Of a DNA stretch of 64,000 nucleotides, positions 24,718 to 36,939 are shown piece by piece. Where the stretch lies: NCBI GenBank assembly GCA_963669155.1, contig OZ022591.1, positions 21,540,524 through 21,604,523 on the forward strand, read 5' to 3'. How positions within the stretch are numbered: position 1 is the stretch's first letter; the number at the start of each line of letters is the position of its first letter. Below the pieces are notes generated by a model, which had not been told where the DNA came from, did not search any database, and worked only from the letters and a program-made list of their open reading frames with translations. Source of the DNA: Arbacia lixula (Eukaryota; Echinodermata; Echinoidea; Arbacioida; Arbaciidae). Made by a program: the position numbers and the translations under genes.

Positions 24718-27700
24718 TCATTCCACCTGCCACTGCTTGAAGAAGTCATTGCCCTTGTCGTCGACCACGACGAAGGCAGGGAAGTCCTGGACGCGGACCC
24801 TCCAGATGGCTTCCATGCCTAGCTCAGGGTACTCCAGCACCTCCACCTCCTTGATACAGTCCTGGGCCAGGATGGCCGCTGGGCCCCCGATGGATCCTAG
24901 GTAGAAGCCCCCGTGGGTCTTGCAGGCCTTGGTCACCTGGGAGGGATAAACAATCAAACAAATGGCCATACTGCAGATGGGGGAAAAACTGTCCTGTGAT
25001 AAAGTGCACAGTGACACTTCCACAGGGGGGCGGGGGGGGGGGGACTTGCATAAATTGGGTTTATGGGCATGTGCCTCTGAGGAGGGCGACTTTCTCTGAA
25101 TTATTTCCATTTTTATTTTTTTTGAGATGGGGGGGAGGGGGGTGGGTGCTACTTCAAGATAATAAAACAACAGTTGAAATTGAGTTCAGCTTTTCTGTGC
25201 TGACAGTAATCTCTTGCACAAATAATCACAAATACTGCCTTCAATAAAGTACAATATATTGCAGTCCAGTGGGGAGTTCATCTCTGGCTTCACCTTACAT
25301 AGCATAAGTTTTCAACATAAACCCAAATCAAGAATCAGGCTATGTAAAGAAAGAAATAATACACTACTGACATTCAAACAAAAATAGCCTAAATAGTCTA
25401 AATATCTCAAGAGTTCACCTAAGTCTACTTTGAGCTATTCAGGTTAATTCATCATACCTATATTACATCTTCCCACGCATAACCTGAATCTTTTTGTGGA
25501 TTATGCAGAGGTAGAAGTTATTGCATACTGATATTCTGAAGTAGCATATATAGCCTGCATACTCCAAAGGGAGGAGGGGGGGGGGGGCACCAAATGTGAC
25601 TCATATTGGCACCCACATTTATAGAATCGGGTCTCCTGTGTACTCTAAGCAGGGAAAATATTCAATGTTCGTTTGCAAGGACTAATTTTCACTCCTGACG
25701 TTATAACATGTGCGCCCTTTGCATTAAACTTTACAAGCAAAATGACATTTTCTCTCTGGGGTCTGGGGTGGTAAGTCCCCGACTTAAGAGGTGCCTAAGA
25801 GAGCAAGAAATTGGTATTCCAGAATAAGGGAGGGTTAGACCCCACACAATGTGTGCATTTATTAGCCAATGGAGGGAAGTGTTTCCTTATGAACAGCCAA
25901 TCACAATCACAGCATCTCATCGGGACCTTCCCCTAGGATCGATCCTAACTTTGTGGTCACGCATAATTCTGGAATACCACCACTGAATTCTAGGCTGTGT
26001 GACATGTATAAACCACTGTGAGTCTGACTGCCTTGCAGTAGACTAATCAATCTTGATTCCTTCCTCGGCTACCGGACTGGCAACAGATGATCATGACACA
26101 GTGACTAGTCTAAGTACTAAACTCTATTTTTCAGATTGGACCAGAAATGTCCAAACATCCTAGAAGCCAGTCTAGGGCTCTCTTATCATTCACACTCATC
26201 TTGTTTCCAGGGTGTTGGCTATATTTAATCCACACAGTATTCAATAAACTGGTCTGGCTGCAGTAGACTAATCACTCTTCTCCTTCTCCTTCTCCAACTC
26301 GCCGGGACTGAGAAAAGAGCAGAACGGAACAGTGACTAGTCTTAGAGTACTAGACTCTATATGTCAGGTGGGATAAGATCAAATCAGATCGCATTATGGG
26401 AGGCTGAATCGATGAATTTGCTCAGTGCTCCTCACCTCTTTACTCCGGTTGCCCTTGGCCAGCATGACCTTTGACCCGCCGGCTGCTTGGAAGGCATTGA
26501 CGTAGGAATCCATCCGCCCCGCTGTGGTGGGCCCAAAGGACCCAGACGCATAGCCCTGTATAAACAGAGACAAACAAACATGTAATGAATGTGTTTCAGA
26601 AGCATAGCCCTGTATAAACAGAGACAAACAGACACGTAATGAATGTGTTTCAGAAGCGTAGCCCTGTATAAACAGAGACAAACAAACATGTAATGAATGT
26701 GTTTCAGAAGCATAGCCCTGTATAAACAGAGACAAACAAACATGTAATGAATGCGTTTCAGAAGCGTAGCCCTGTATAAACAGAGACAAACAGACACGTA
26801 ATGAATGCGTTTCAGAAGCGTAGCCCTGTATAAACATAGACAAACAAACACGTAATGAATGCGTTTCAGAAGCGTAGCCCTGTATAAACATAGACAAACA
26901 AACACGTAATGAATGCGTTTCAGAAGCGTAGCCCTGCATAAACAGAGACAAACAAACACGTAATGAATGCGTTTCCCCGTAACCTGTATGCAGACTGGCT
27001 TGTCTCCATTCAGATACTGAGCAGCGCAACTCTTGCATAATCTGCTGTATAGATGATAGACGACAGGCTAGGAATAAGCTTCAAGTTCATTGTAAGGTGC
27101 AATTAAGCCACAGCTCTTTCATTACTGCAGTTCCATGGCAAATGTTGCTATCCTGACTGGATGGAGCATGAAAATCTCACAGTGGGTAACTGGTTAACAA
27201 TGGGGTGATTCCATAAGGACATGAAACAGTTGGGCCTGAGATCAACGTCACAGCTGATTGCAAGCTATTGCAGTCAGATTGCAGTCAATGTATGGAGCTG
27301 ATTGCATTTGATTGCAATCACTGTGCATTTGATCTCAGGCTCCACTGTATCAACACCACTATGGTGTCTATAATGTCATAATCTTTGGTTGGGGACACCA
27401 CTCACATACATGCACAATGTTACGCACCACAGGCTTGTATGTACATGTATATTGCATGCACCACTTAGTGCACCAGCAAACGCTGCCAGGCCAATTTTAA
27501 AGGGACATTAAAATCATGTTTTTGGACTATTCACTTTGCACAAATTAGGCCTAGGGGTTGGGTTAGGGTCAGAGTTACGATGAGAAGTGTAAGGATTAGA
27601 ATCAGTCTTAAGTTATACCATTTGATAACATTTGCGGGATACAAGAGCATATTCGCGCAAAAACGTATTGCTCTGCACATGTTGCACTGTTAGTGCCTGC

Positions 27701-30700
27701 AAGCTAAGAAATAAAGGGTTAACGATCAAAACGACATGAATCAGATGATGTGATGTAAGAAGTAAGGATGAATGTGAGTTGTGCTAACCTCTGGAGTCTT
27801 AGCTGGACCAGCGTAGTAGACCGGATGATCCTTGATGTACTGAGGCAGCCCTTCCCCAGCGTCTAGTCTCTCTTGCAGCTTGGCATGGGCTATATCCCTA
27901 GCTACCACCAGGGTCCCTGTTAGACTAACTCTGGTCTTGACCGGGTACTGGCTGAGTAAGGCTAGGACCTGGTCCATAGGCTGGTCTAGGTTGATCTTGA
28001 CCACCTCCCCGCTCAGGTCATCAGTCTCCACCTCTGGGAGGTATTTGAATGGGTTGGTCTCCATCTGTTCTAGGAAGACGCCCTCCTCGGTGATCTTGCC
28101 AATGGCCTACATGGATTTGAATGGAGTGGGACTGACATTACTCAACATGCACAGAGATCGCATTGTAATGAGCTTAAAGGGAAAGTCTACCTTAGCTGAT
28201 GTATTTGATTATAGCAGAAAGATAAAAGTAACATACCAGCGAAGGTTTGACAAATAAATGGTATAAAGGGTATATATTCATATCCTTTTTAAAAAATTGA
28301 AATTTTAAAAAAATTCTTACACAATTTGTAGCAAATACCTTGTAGCCATCACAAAATTACGAATGTGAAAATTCATAACTGTTTTTTACTGTTTTTTGTC
28401 AAACCTTCACTGATTTGTTTCTTTCATGTTTTTGCTTTTATCTAAACCAACTTCATTTCAGGACACACTTTCCCTTTAAAGGACAAAGTCACACATTCAT
28501 TTTTCTAGTAACATTGTGAGATATTCATCATTTATTTCACACAGTGCTTGACTAAAACGTATCACATGAGCCTTCGGCGATTGTGAGTCGACAAACTCAA
28601 ACAGTATTTAACTGATTGTTATATATTGTTTATAGGTAAAATTGTTTATAGGTAATGTAGCTAAGCACAGTATGCAGTACATGATCACCACAAAGCCGCA
28701 TGCGTGCCATGGCCCTTTATTTTGATATTGACCACTTCCCATGAAGCATTGCAATTTCAGGAAGCGATAAGTGGCGTGCCGTATTGTGAATACAACGATT
28801 CGTATGCCCTTCTTACCTGTCTGTCAGCCGAGCATGAGACCCCCAGACCGACAGGGCAGGAGGCTCCGTGCCTGGGTAGACGGATGACCCTCACATCGTG
28901 GCAGAAGTACTTTCCCCCAAACTGGGCCCCAATGCCCAGCTGCTGAGACACCTCGTGAATCTGCTTTTCCAGCTCCACGTCTCGGAACGCTCGACCAAAC
29001 TCGTTGCCTAGCAATGTATGGGGTGAAACGGGGTAGAATCTGGGATCACGCAACCTTCTCTATTACTGTAAAATGGTATTTTTCGCACTACATTTATTTT
29101 CATGCTCCTCATGTTGTTCAAACAATTACGATACTCCTGATAACTTCAAAGCTTGTTCAAGGTTTGTCCGAGTAGCAACAACTAATAGATTCAGAGTGCT
29201 ATCATCCATTGAAACTGAAACATGAAATACAGGTGACTGTAATAATAATAATAATACTAATCACTTCTTATACAGTGCTTTCCTAGTACGAAGTACTACC
29301 CAAAGCGCTTGATTATCTCCCCGGCTTTAGCCAAGCAGCCAAGTATGTAGCGCTAAAAGCTAGTTAATCTAATCAAATCAGGAATACTATATTCCTGCCA
29401 GGTACCCATTTACTACACCTGGGTTGAGAGGGACAAACATGAGCAAAACACCTTGTCCAAGGGTGTACGTACCGGGCTGGGCTTGAACCCAGGATCTCTC
29501 TGCGAGAGTCAAGGCCTCTCACCACTATACCACATTGCCCTCATAGTAATGCGTCACGAGGCAGTTGGGGGGAAAGGTGAAGACATGGCGAAAATGGCTT
29601 AATCAGTGTGTTTTCTTACCATGGTGTGTAATTATGGACAGGTCTACAAGGAGGTGAACTACTCTAAAAGTAGCTCCCCCCTCCCCCCTTTGAAATATGT
29701 TAGAGAGTTCCAGATGAGGACCAGTTCGTCCCCCTTACCTGTGGTGGGCAGATTGTCCAGGTATTTGGTGGACGCTAGCTTGACGGTCTTGAGGGTCATC
29801 TCCGCTGAGAGGCCACCAATCACAAAGGCCAGATGGTAGGGTGGGCATGCCGCAGTGCCTATTGTCTAATGGCAGGCAGATAGTGAAATCAAGTTGGGCT
29901 CAATAAAAAATTAGTGAAGGTTTGATGAAAATCCGGCAAAGGATAAGAAACTTACGAGCATTTTGGCTTGGGCAAAATTTGGCAAGCTCAACTTTATCTT
30001 TTGTGATGAGAAGCTCCCTCTTTCTCTCAAGAAACAGACTTTCAAACAGTGCATCTTACCTGTGCTCTCTTATGAAGCAGAAACATGGACCACAACTAAA
30101 AGACTGGAGAGCAAACTTAGAGTAACCGTAAGGGCTTTGGAAAGAATTATGATTGGTGTTACAAAGAGGGACATAGTTAGAAACCAGGATTTTAGAAGGA
30201 AAACCAAAGTATGGGACATAATACAGGAAATGAAATGGAAGAAATGGAGGTGGGCTGGTCATCTGGCCAGGAGGGAAGATGATAGATGGACACATAAATT
30301 AACTGTCTGGACCCCAGAGCTAACACCAGAAGAAGAGACAGGCAAAGTAGGAGGTGGATTGATGATATTAGAGAATGCGGTAGTGTGACATAAAAACAAG
30401 CGGCACAAGATAGATCAAAATGGAAAAATGATGAGGAGGCCTTCCTTCAGCACTTCAGAAATAGGCTGAATAGAACAGAATAGAGTTTTTAAGATTTTGA
30501 TATTGTGCATGTGATGTCACATGCAAGGTGCTTTCCCATATGTTGTATATATATATATTTTTTTTTAATGTCCATTTTCTCAAAAAGATATGCATCATTT
30601 TACTTGTGTATTTGATACATCATTAAAAACACGTGTCTACACACATACCTATTTGAAAAAGTTATTCCTCCATCAAAAACAGAAAAAGAGCAATTTATGT

Positions 30701-33700
30701 GATTATACAGCACACAACATATGGGACAGAACCTCGCACGTGACTTCACAAAATAGAAAGTGCAATAGATCATAACTTTCTTACCCTTTGATGGATTTTC
30801 ATCAAACCTTCACTTTTATGTTTCTTTCATATTTCTGGTTAACTTCAGGTTGAACTATCCCTTCAAATTCAGAAATACTAACCTGTGCACCCCAAGAAAG
30901 CAATTGTATTCCTCACGAGTTTTACATCATATTTTACAGGCAAATAAAATAATGCTGTGTATTAACACCAATAGCAATGCCACTTTTAGAATTTCAAGAC
31001 AAGATATCCCATTTGCAAAAGCCAGGCAACTTCAGCAGGAATCAGCAGTATACCCTATCCATAATGTGTATTAAATCTCACGTCATAGCTTTACGAATGT
31101 TTTTAGGAAGAACGAAAAAAATCTTTATTGAAGTTTGAAACATGTAGTATCGTAGTGACAATAGTCTACATTCATAAACGGTATTGCAGTAGACACTGGA
31201 GCGGTGCTGCCACTCGACGTACTATTGTGTAGAGTGCTTAAGTTCAACTCTGTGCTTTGATGTTATGCCATATGTTACGCCTTAAAAATGACTGGTGAAA
31301 TGCCAATAAGCTTCTGTTGAAACCACAACTAACCGGGTCTATAGTTGTATCATGTACAAGACAACATCTCAAGTATAAAACCGTAATGATATCATTATCA
31401 CATAGGTCATAACATGTCTTGAGGAACCACAAATTATGACAACCTCCATAAAACACATTTCATGCCCAATGCCACTTTGTAGGTGCTGATGAACTCTTTA
31501 CCTTGATCTTTTCATTCACAAATGCCATGAGTTTCTCTGGGTTGAGGAGGGCCTTGGTTTGCTGGAAAAGAAACGTCTTGTTGGCTGAGCCGCCCCCTTT
31601 GGCGAGAAAGAGAAAGTGGTATTCGTTGCCTGGGATGGCGTAGAGCTCAATCTGGGCGGGGAGGTTGGTGCCCGTGTTCACCTCCTTGAACATGCTGACG
31701 GGTGACACCTGAAAGACGTAAGAGATGAGAAAACATCTATACAAATAAATAATCACAACATAGAGGGGGCTCTTCAAAGCCTGATTGCATGTTAGGCAAG
31801 CACCCTTTACCATACCCTGCATTATTCTCTATAACCCCATTCATGTACACCACCTATCAGCAATGCAACATTTGCAGCAATTTTGCCAATGCAATTCCGA
31901 CAATTATATATATGATCGGGAATCACTCAAATACTGCAGTAATTGCCTCCTCCCTTTTTCTGCCTATTTTGCAGATGTTATTCGGATCAAGACCTAGTAA
32001 AAATACCGCAATATTGCAGTAAGCAAATCTTATAAACTGTGTCCGCAAAATAGCCGTAAATTTTTATGCCGTGTGCATTGCGCTCTGGCATGTGAATCGC
32101 TAATCGCAACGCTTGTATGGCTTAGTGGAACGTATGACCATTGCGTTTGCTCTAGCGAGGGGTGTGGGCAGTGTCCACCATGTCCATCGTTAAACAACCA
32201 ATCAAATTCAAGGTTTCCATAGAAGTTGCCATTGGTAGCAAAGTTACCATCAATGGTAAATGTTATGCAATAGGGCCCTGGTAGTGCTAGGAGCGGCTTA
32301 CCTGTGAGTACCTGAGGTTCTTCTGGGTGTAGGTGTCATAGACCCCTCTGGATAAGTGCTCCTCATCCTTCTCATCTGTCCAAACATTCTGGCCTCTCTT
32401 CCCTACAAATGTTACCACAAATATATACATTTTTTCAGTGCATCTCGCGTGTGATGTCACAAAATCAAAACTTTAAACAAACGTAACTTTCTCATCCTTA
32501 GATGTATTTTCATCAAACCTTCACTTATATGTTTCTTTCATGAGTCTGCTTTTATTAAAACCAACTTAATTTTTTTTTCTTTATAGTATAGAGGGTGTTT
32601 CCCTTCGCAGTCCGTAGACTGAATTAAGAGGGATGTTACAATTAGAGCCCACACGTTCTGAATAAGTACTTATCATATACACATATGTGCACCATCTCCA
32701 CTCCATGAGCATTCCTTGCCCACTGCACGATATCGGATCATTCATATAATTGTCCACCTCCTACCAGGTACCCATTTATACTCCTGGGTGGAGAGCAGCA
32801 ACGTAGATAAAGCATCTTGCTGAGGGATTGAACCTGGGACCTTGAGATCTTCAGTCACAGTTCACAACCACTACACCATGACACCTCAGGGTGAACTATC
32901 CTTTTGAAACACAAGTTGTGTAACTGACCTAGAATGATAGCAGTCCCTGTATCCTGGCATCCCGGTAGGACCATGGCCGCTGCAATGTTGGCATTCTTCA
33001 ACAGCTCCAAGGCCACAAACCGATCATTGCTGGAAGACTCTGGATCGTCAAGAATGTTCCTCAGTTGCTGAAGGTATGCATTAAAGGGTTCAAATACTGT
33101 GTATTGTTAGATCTATTGAACTATCATTTGGATAATATAATAGAAATGTGCTACAAGAATATGGGTCTTACTCATAAAGCCTTACTAGCCTCGCTTATTA
33201 CTTAAAATACATGGGGCTCTATGCATATTATAAACTAACTTTGCTCAACAGGGTCCTCACGGTGACCTGTTCTTGTGTATCAAATGAAATTCTCAATGAT
33301 TTTGATTCCCCTTAGCTAAAGTTGGAATTTGATATATGTAGATTAAAATTCTTTTTGTGACGAAGCGTCTAAATAGAAAGTTTATAATTGTAAAAAGTTG
33401 ATTAGGATTGTAAGAAATTCATTCCCACTTTCTTAAAACAGGGACAAATTGAGGTATCTTATGTAGCACAAGGATAAAGTTGTGTTTGAAGTGCACATGT
33501 TGGTGAAACAGGGCCCTAGTGTAACTGACCTGCAGGTGTTGTGGCCTGAGTAGGTGAGCGATATCAATCATGGCCTGAGAGGCCAGCATGGTCAGAGCTT
33601 CAGGCTCTACCTTCAGAATCTTCCTCCCCTGGACCTCCACGGTAGACACATAGTCACCTGCTCAACAGCAATAGATACAGCAATACATCAGGGCCTTTTA

Positions 33701-34771
33701 AAAGATAAGAACTTTAGTTGGTTTTCATATGCAGAAACATCAACGAAATATATAAGTGACATTTTGACCAAAATCAGTCAAAGGATACAAAAGTTATGAA
33801 TAATATAATCTTCTCCAATTTTTATTTTTATTCTAAAATCTATGTTGTGTGTTAATTTTGTTAAAAATGTCAATTTTCTCAGAAGGATACATGTATATTA
33901 TTTTACCTGAGCAATTGGTTTATCATCAAACACATGTTTTTAGACACATGCCTCTATGAAAAGAAATGTATTCCTACATAAACCCCCCACAGAAGATCAA
34001 TTTATTGATCATACAAGATTTAAGATTCAAGATGTATAAAAATACACAAAATTTGCTTTCGGGCATAAAGTTACAAACATGAATACAGTAAACAATGACA
34101 TGAATAATAAATCGACTAACAATCATAACTCTTAAAATACAGCACAATATGGGAGAGCATCTCAGACAAGACATTACAAAACTAATACTTAAACAAAAAT
34201 CCTAACTTTCTTATCCTTTGAAGGATTTTTGTCAAACTTTGACGAATATGTTCCTCCAATTTCTTTGCTACAACTAAACCCAATTTTTCTTCAGGGTGGA
34301 CTCTCCCTTTAAGAGGGGTTTTATTCTATTTTTTGATCAGCAAAAGGGCAATACTGCCATACTGCTTGTTATTAAAGCGGTTTCGTCATTGTCCTTCCTG
34401 CTGTCTGTTTCATCAGTTCTGAAGAGTGCCTCCCTCCAAATTCATTTTTGTTTTAATTTTGAAAACATTGGTGGCTTGACCTGATTAGAGTGAAAAGCTT
34501 TGCATTGAAGGAATATTTCACTTGGCTGGCATGATTGACTCTTCAGAATACAAGTACAGAAATCATAAACCCTGATCACAGCATAAGGAAGGCAAGAATG
34601 GCTGTGTATAAGTGGCTTACCAGTGAGTTTCTTGAAGGGTGTGTCATGTGACCGATCAGGCTGAAACACATCCTGGTATATGAAGGGTTTAGGGGCAGCA
34701 GACGAGGCCTTGCATCGCACCAAGCTTAACCCCCTCGCTGGCAGGGTGCGTAGCAACCTGGAGCACAGCAT
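24718..34771 (-). CDS. Class I fumarate hydratase (4Fe-4S), probably mitochondrial (10 exons)
   Basis: Minus-strand exons are 34771-34621, 33657-33530, 33067-32929, 32402-32302, 31708-31502, 29865-29739, 29007-28817, 28106-27789, 26555-26436 and 24936-24718. All splice sites are GT-AG, the phases match, and the total is 1701 nt, 566 residues. The enzyme interconverts fumarate and malate with an oxygen-sensitive iron-sulfur cluster and resembles bacterial FumA/FumB over its whole length. Seen: [10 protein letters not shown] (C130), TAACPPYH (C249), [18 protein letters not shown] (C335, C343), [29 protein letters not shown] and a C-terminal [14 protein letters not shown]. The likely cluster ligands are C130, C249 and C343, whose spacing fits the family; C335 is the alternative. 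The first 35 or so residues are Arg/Ser/Leu-rich without acidic residues, as in a mitochondrial presequence. Exon 9's acceptor is copied in a tandem repeat (see 26552-26978). Most animals are known for the unrelated class II enzyme, so whether this organism has both cannot be told here. Confidence 0.93.
26030..26370 (+). repeat. Two diverged direct copies of about 120 bp in fumarase intron 9
   Basis: GCAGTAGACTAATCA to AGTGACTAGTCT and ACTCTAT is present at 26035-26130 and 26260-26360, with an unrelated pyrimidine-rich middle. Confidence 0.6.
26552..26978 (-). repeat. 54-bp minisatellite containing duplicated splice acceptor of fumarase exon 9
   Basis: Seven full 54-bp units plus a partial one abut the 5' end of exon 9. 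On the transcribed strand each unit ends in a pyrimidine-rich run and TCTGTTTATACAG, then restarts with the exon's own first bases (GGCTATGCxTCTG). Acceptor AGs recur every 54 bp, from the authentic one at 26557-26556 up to about 26935. The array has no stop in the fumarase frame: each unit reads [18 protein letters not shown], 18 residues. Units differ by single bases such as LRV/LHV and SLF/SMF. Confidence 0.92.
28174..28480. mobile_element. MITE with TTAAAGGGAAAGT terminal repeats
   Basis: Left end TTAAAGGGAAAGTCTACC and right end ACACACTTTCCCTTTAA are inverted copies. The core contains GTTTGACAAA and its complement. Located in fumarase intron 7. Related cores with TTTCATCAAACCTTCAC recur at about 29890-30870, 32430-32600 and 33690-34315 in other introns. 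Confidence 0.75.
29241..29540 (-). mobile_element. tRNA-derived SINE with ATT-repeat tail
   Basis: Minus-strand head has an A box TGGTATAGTGG (29532-29522) and B box GGTTCAAGCCC (29489-29479). A body with AATGGGTACCTGGCAGG and AGCGCTTTGGG follows, then a tail of AAT/ATT repeats at 29240-29257. Located in fumarase intron 6. The 3' end resembles the GCGC-TATA-ATT end of the LINE at 50446, suggesting shared 3' recognition. Confidence 0.85.
29952..30485 (+). mobile_element. RTE-type LINE 3' fragment in fumarase intron 6
   Basis: The plus-strand frame reads [57 protein letters not shown] and [14 protein letters not shown], the C-terminal region of RTE-type polymerases. It continues after a frame break at about 30388 with [17 protein letters not shown]. 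The RT core is missing. The insert interrupts a TTAAAGGG-type MITE whose halves lie at about 29890-29950 and 30540-30870. Confidence 0.85.
32430..32600. mobile_element. Partial TTAAAGGG-family MITE
   Basis: TTTCTCATCCTTAGATG, TTTTCATCAAACCTTCAC and TTTATTAAAACCAACTTAAT match the right half of related copies in other fumarase introns. The terminal TTAAAGGG is lost. Located in intron 3. Confidence 0.5.
32680..32885 (-). mobile_element. tRNA-derived SINE, 3' truncated
   Basis: Minus-strand A box TGGTGTAGTGG (32878-32868) and a B-box match GGTTCAATCCC (32834-32824) are followed by the same AATGGGTACCTGG body motif as the SINE at 29241. The ATT tail is absent. Located in fumarase intron 3. Confidence 0.75.
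33690..34315. mobile_element. TTAAAGGG-family MITE with internal insertion, fumarase intron 1
   Basis: The right end AGGGTGGACTCTCCCTTTAA and the core TCCTTTGAAGGATTTTTGTC match the family. The left half carries the inverse (GTCAAAGGATACAAAAG). About 170 bp at 34000-34170 has no counterpart in the related copy at 30540-30870 and is probably a later insertion. Confidence 0.55.
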
Positions 34772-35454
34772 CTGGGAAGAGATAAAGACAATATCTTACT
34801 ATCTAAACTCTCTCATTACCATTGGCATGAAGGTGAAAGCCTATGGGGTTTCCAAGCTGGTGATGTAACAAATAACATGGGGCATGGTCGTCACTGCAGG
34901 GCCAATGTTTCTGCATCATAAAATTGACCCAGAATTCATATCTTTTAAAGATTTATACTCAATTATGCTAGATGATACAAAAGGGCCTACAGCTGCAAGT
35001 CTTCAAGGTCTTTGACTTTGGTTTCCCCATTTTCACCTAACCTTAGCCAGGCCTAGGCCTCGCCTGAAGTTAGCAACGTAAAATAATTTTTACCCCTAAA
35101 TGCCATGATTGCTATGGCATTTGACCATGTTAATCCATTCTTTACTGAGCTTGCATACATGTACGTGGGATGGACTTTTTCCACTAACACTATCACATAA
35201 CATCCCCTTTCTTTGGAAAAATGTGACTCTCCCACATTTCTTCTTTGAAAATGAAATTTCCTGATTATAGCATCTTGTTCCACTATTAATCAAATTGTTT
35301 TTACTGTGACCAAAGTATACTTTTATTGTTCTACATTCTCTTTCTCTCTCTCTTGTTCAATGTATTACTTTCAATACCATTAGTTAACATGTATTATGCA
35401 GGACCCAGGCCAGGATTTACAAAGAGCCTGTTTACACCTGCAGAGATACACCAG

Positions 35455-35760
35455 TAGCATGATCTAGCGCACACTAGCTCACGCTATCTCTATAGTGTAA
35501 AGTGTAAACAGCACAGCATATTTTCGTTCTGCCAAAGCGGCGTACCATGGCGAGCCAAAACGGCGTACCATGGCAAGCCAAAACGGCGTGCCTCTGGAGC
35601 ACCCCAGGGGGGTGGACCATGAGCGTTAGCGCGCTGGATCGTGCCATCTGTGCTAATGTAAACATGCACAAAACGGCGTGCCATGAGCGTTAGTGTGATC
35701 TAGCGCACGCTGGATCGCGCCATCTCTGCTAATGTTTAACAAACGTGCACAAAGTGACTC
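35455..35760. repeat. Short tandem and inverted repeats around CAAAACGGCGTACCATGG
   Basis: AACGGCGTxCCATGG-type units occur three to four times between 35530 and 35690. They are flanked by inverted GATCTAGCGCACxCT segments (35460 and 35698), which share the TGTTTACAC/TGTAAAC flank. Confidence 0.6.
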
Positions 35761-36939
35761 AAACTCAAGTCAAAGCCAGAAAATCTAACTGTGAGCAAAA
35801 CCAAAGCCAAGGGATAACTGCTATGGATTGCGTCATATTGTAAGAAGCAGCAACATGACTATTTGAGTGGTGGCACCAAACCTTGGTCAAAAGGATGGAT
35901 GCTCATTTGTTAAACATCCTCTAACTTTAGGTATAGTCAGTGGTCCACAAACCGGCCCCTTCCTTTGAAACAGGTCCCTGCGTATTTCTGCTCAGTACGA
36001 GTTATCGAAGGTTGGATGCACGATTTATTGTGTATTTACGCATTAGTCAACAAAATGCACCATTTTTAGAAGAAAAATTAGACAAAGTATGCACATATTT
36101 GAGAATGGCACATTTTCATTCGTTCGAAATATCTGTTTTTTACCTAGTCCTAGCGTTTGTACTTCCGTGATTTCTCGTCGATCCACAAAAATTTCCAGAT
36201 AATTTTTCACTTCACTGGAACGAGCATGATTGAGACCTAATAGTGGTGAAATATCAGCACGGAGATATTGCACATTATCGTATCGGTAGGGGCTGGTTCC
36301 AAGGTTCAGTAATGTGAATGTCATGGAATGTGCGATGTTTTACCGAGCAATATTCGAAGCACAATTTCTCTGAAAGTTTATCATTAATCTGCAATCCAAA
36401 AATAGTTTTTTTTTAAAGAGCATAATTTTGCTCATTTGTGAGTGAAATGTCAGTCTTTTACCTGTTCATCTTGCTTGGTATGAAAATATTAAACAGAAAA
36501 CAAGATGCACCCGCATCATACGTGACAACCCAAATTACAGTTAACGGGACTGTACATAATTCTACCCCTTTTTTTCAAAATGTCAAAAGGTCTTTTTCAA
36601 AACAATATCACCACATATAAGTTGCACTGATATAAAGCACACGTTGTTTGATTGCTGCGGAGACACATCGAAAATTGATTTACTTAAACAATGATAAAGA
36701 GGCATAAAAGACAAATTCTTACCCTGTTCGGATTAAATAGCCTCCACTCTTTGAAACTGAAACTGGCGACCAATAGAATGAGCCGCGACCCATGAGGGGG
36801 ATTACGGTGTCCGGAGGGTCAAAAACAAAAGAGAAAAAATATTTTCACGATCCCTGTACAGAAAGTGATTGTAGGACAATCGTACGACATAAAAACGAAC
36901 AAAAATTATATGAGGTGAAAGCTTCAGATTTTGTCTTCA

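Noticed and set aside
26432..26959. Second open frame through the 54-bp repeat ([18 protein letters not shown]...)
   Set aside because: Any stop-free 54-bp unit is open in a shifted frame too. Only the frame in phase with fumarase exon 9 has a supporting context.
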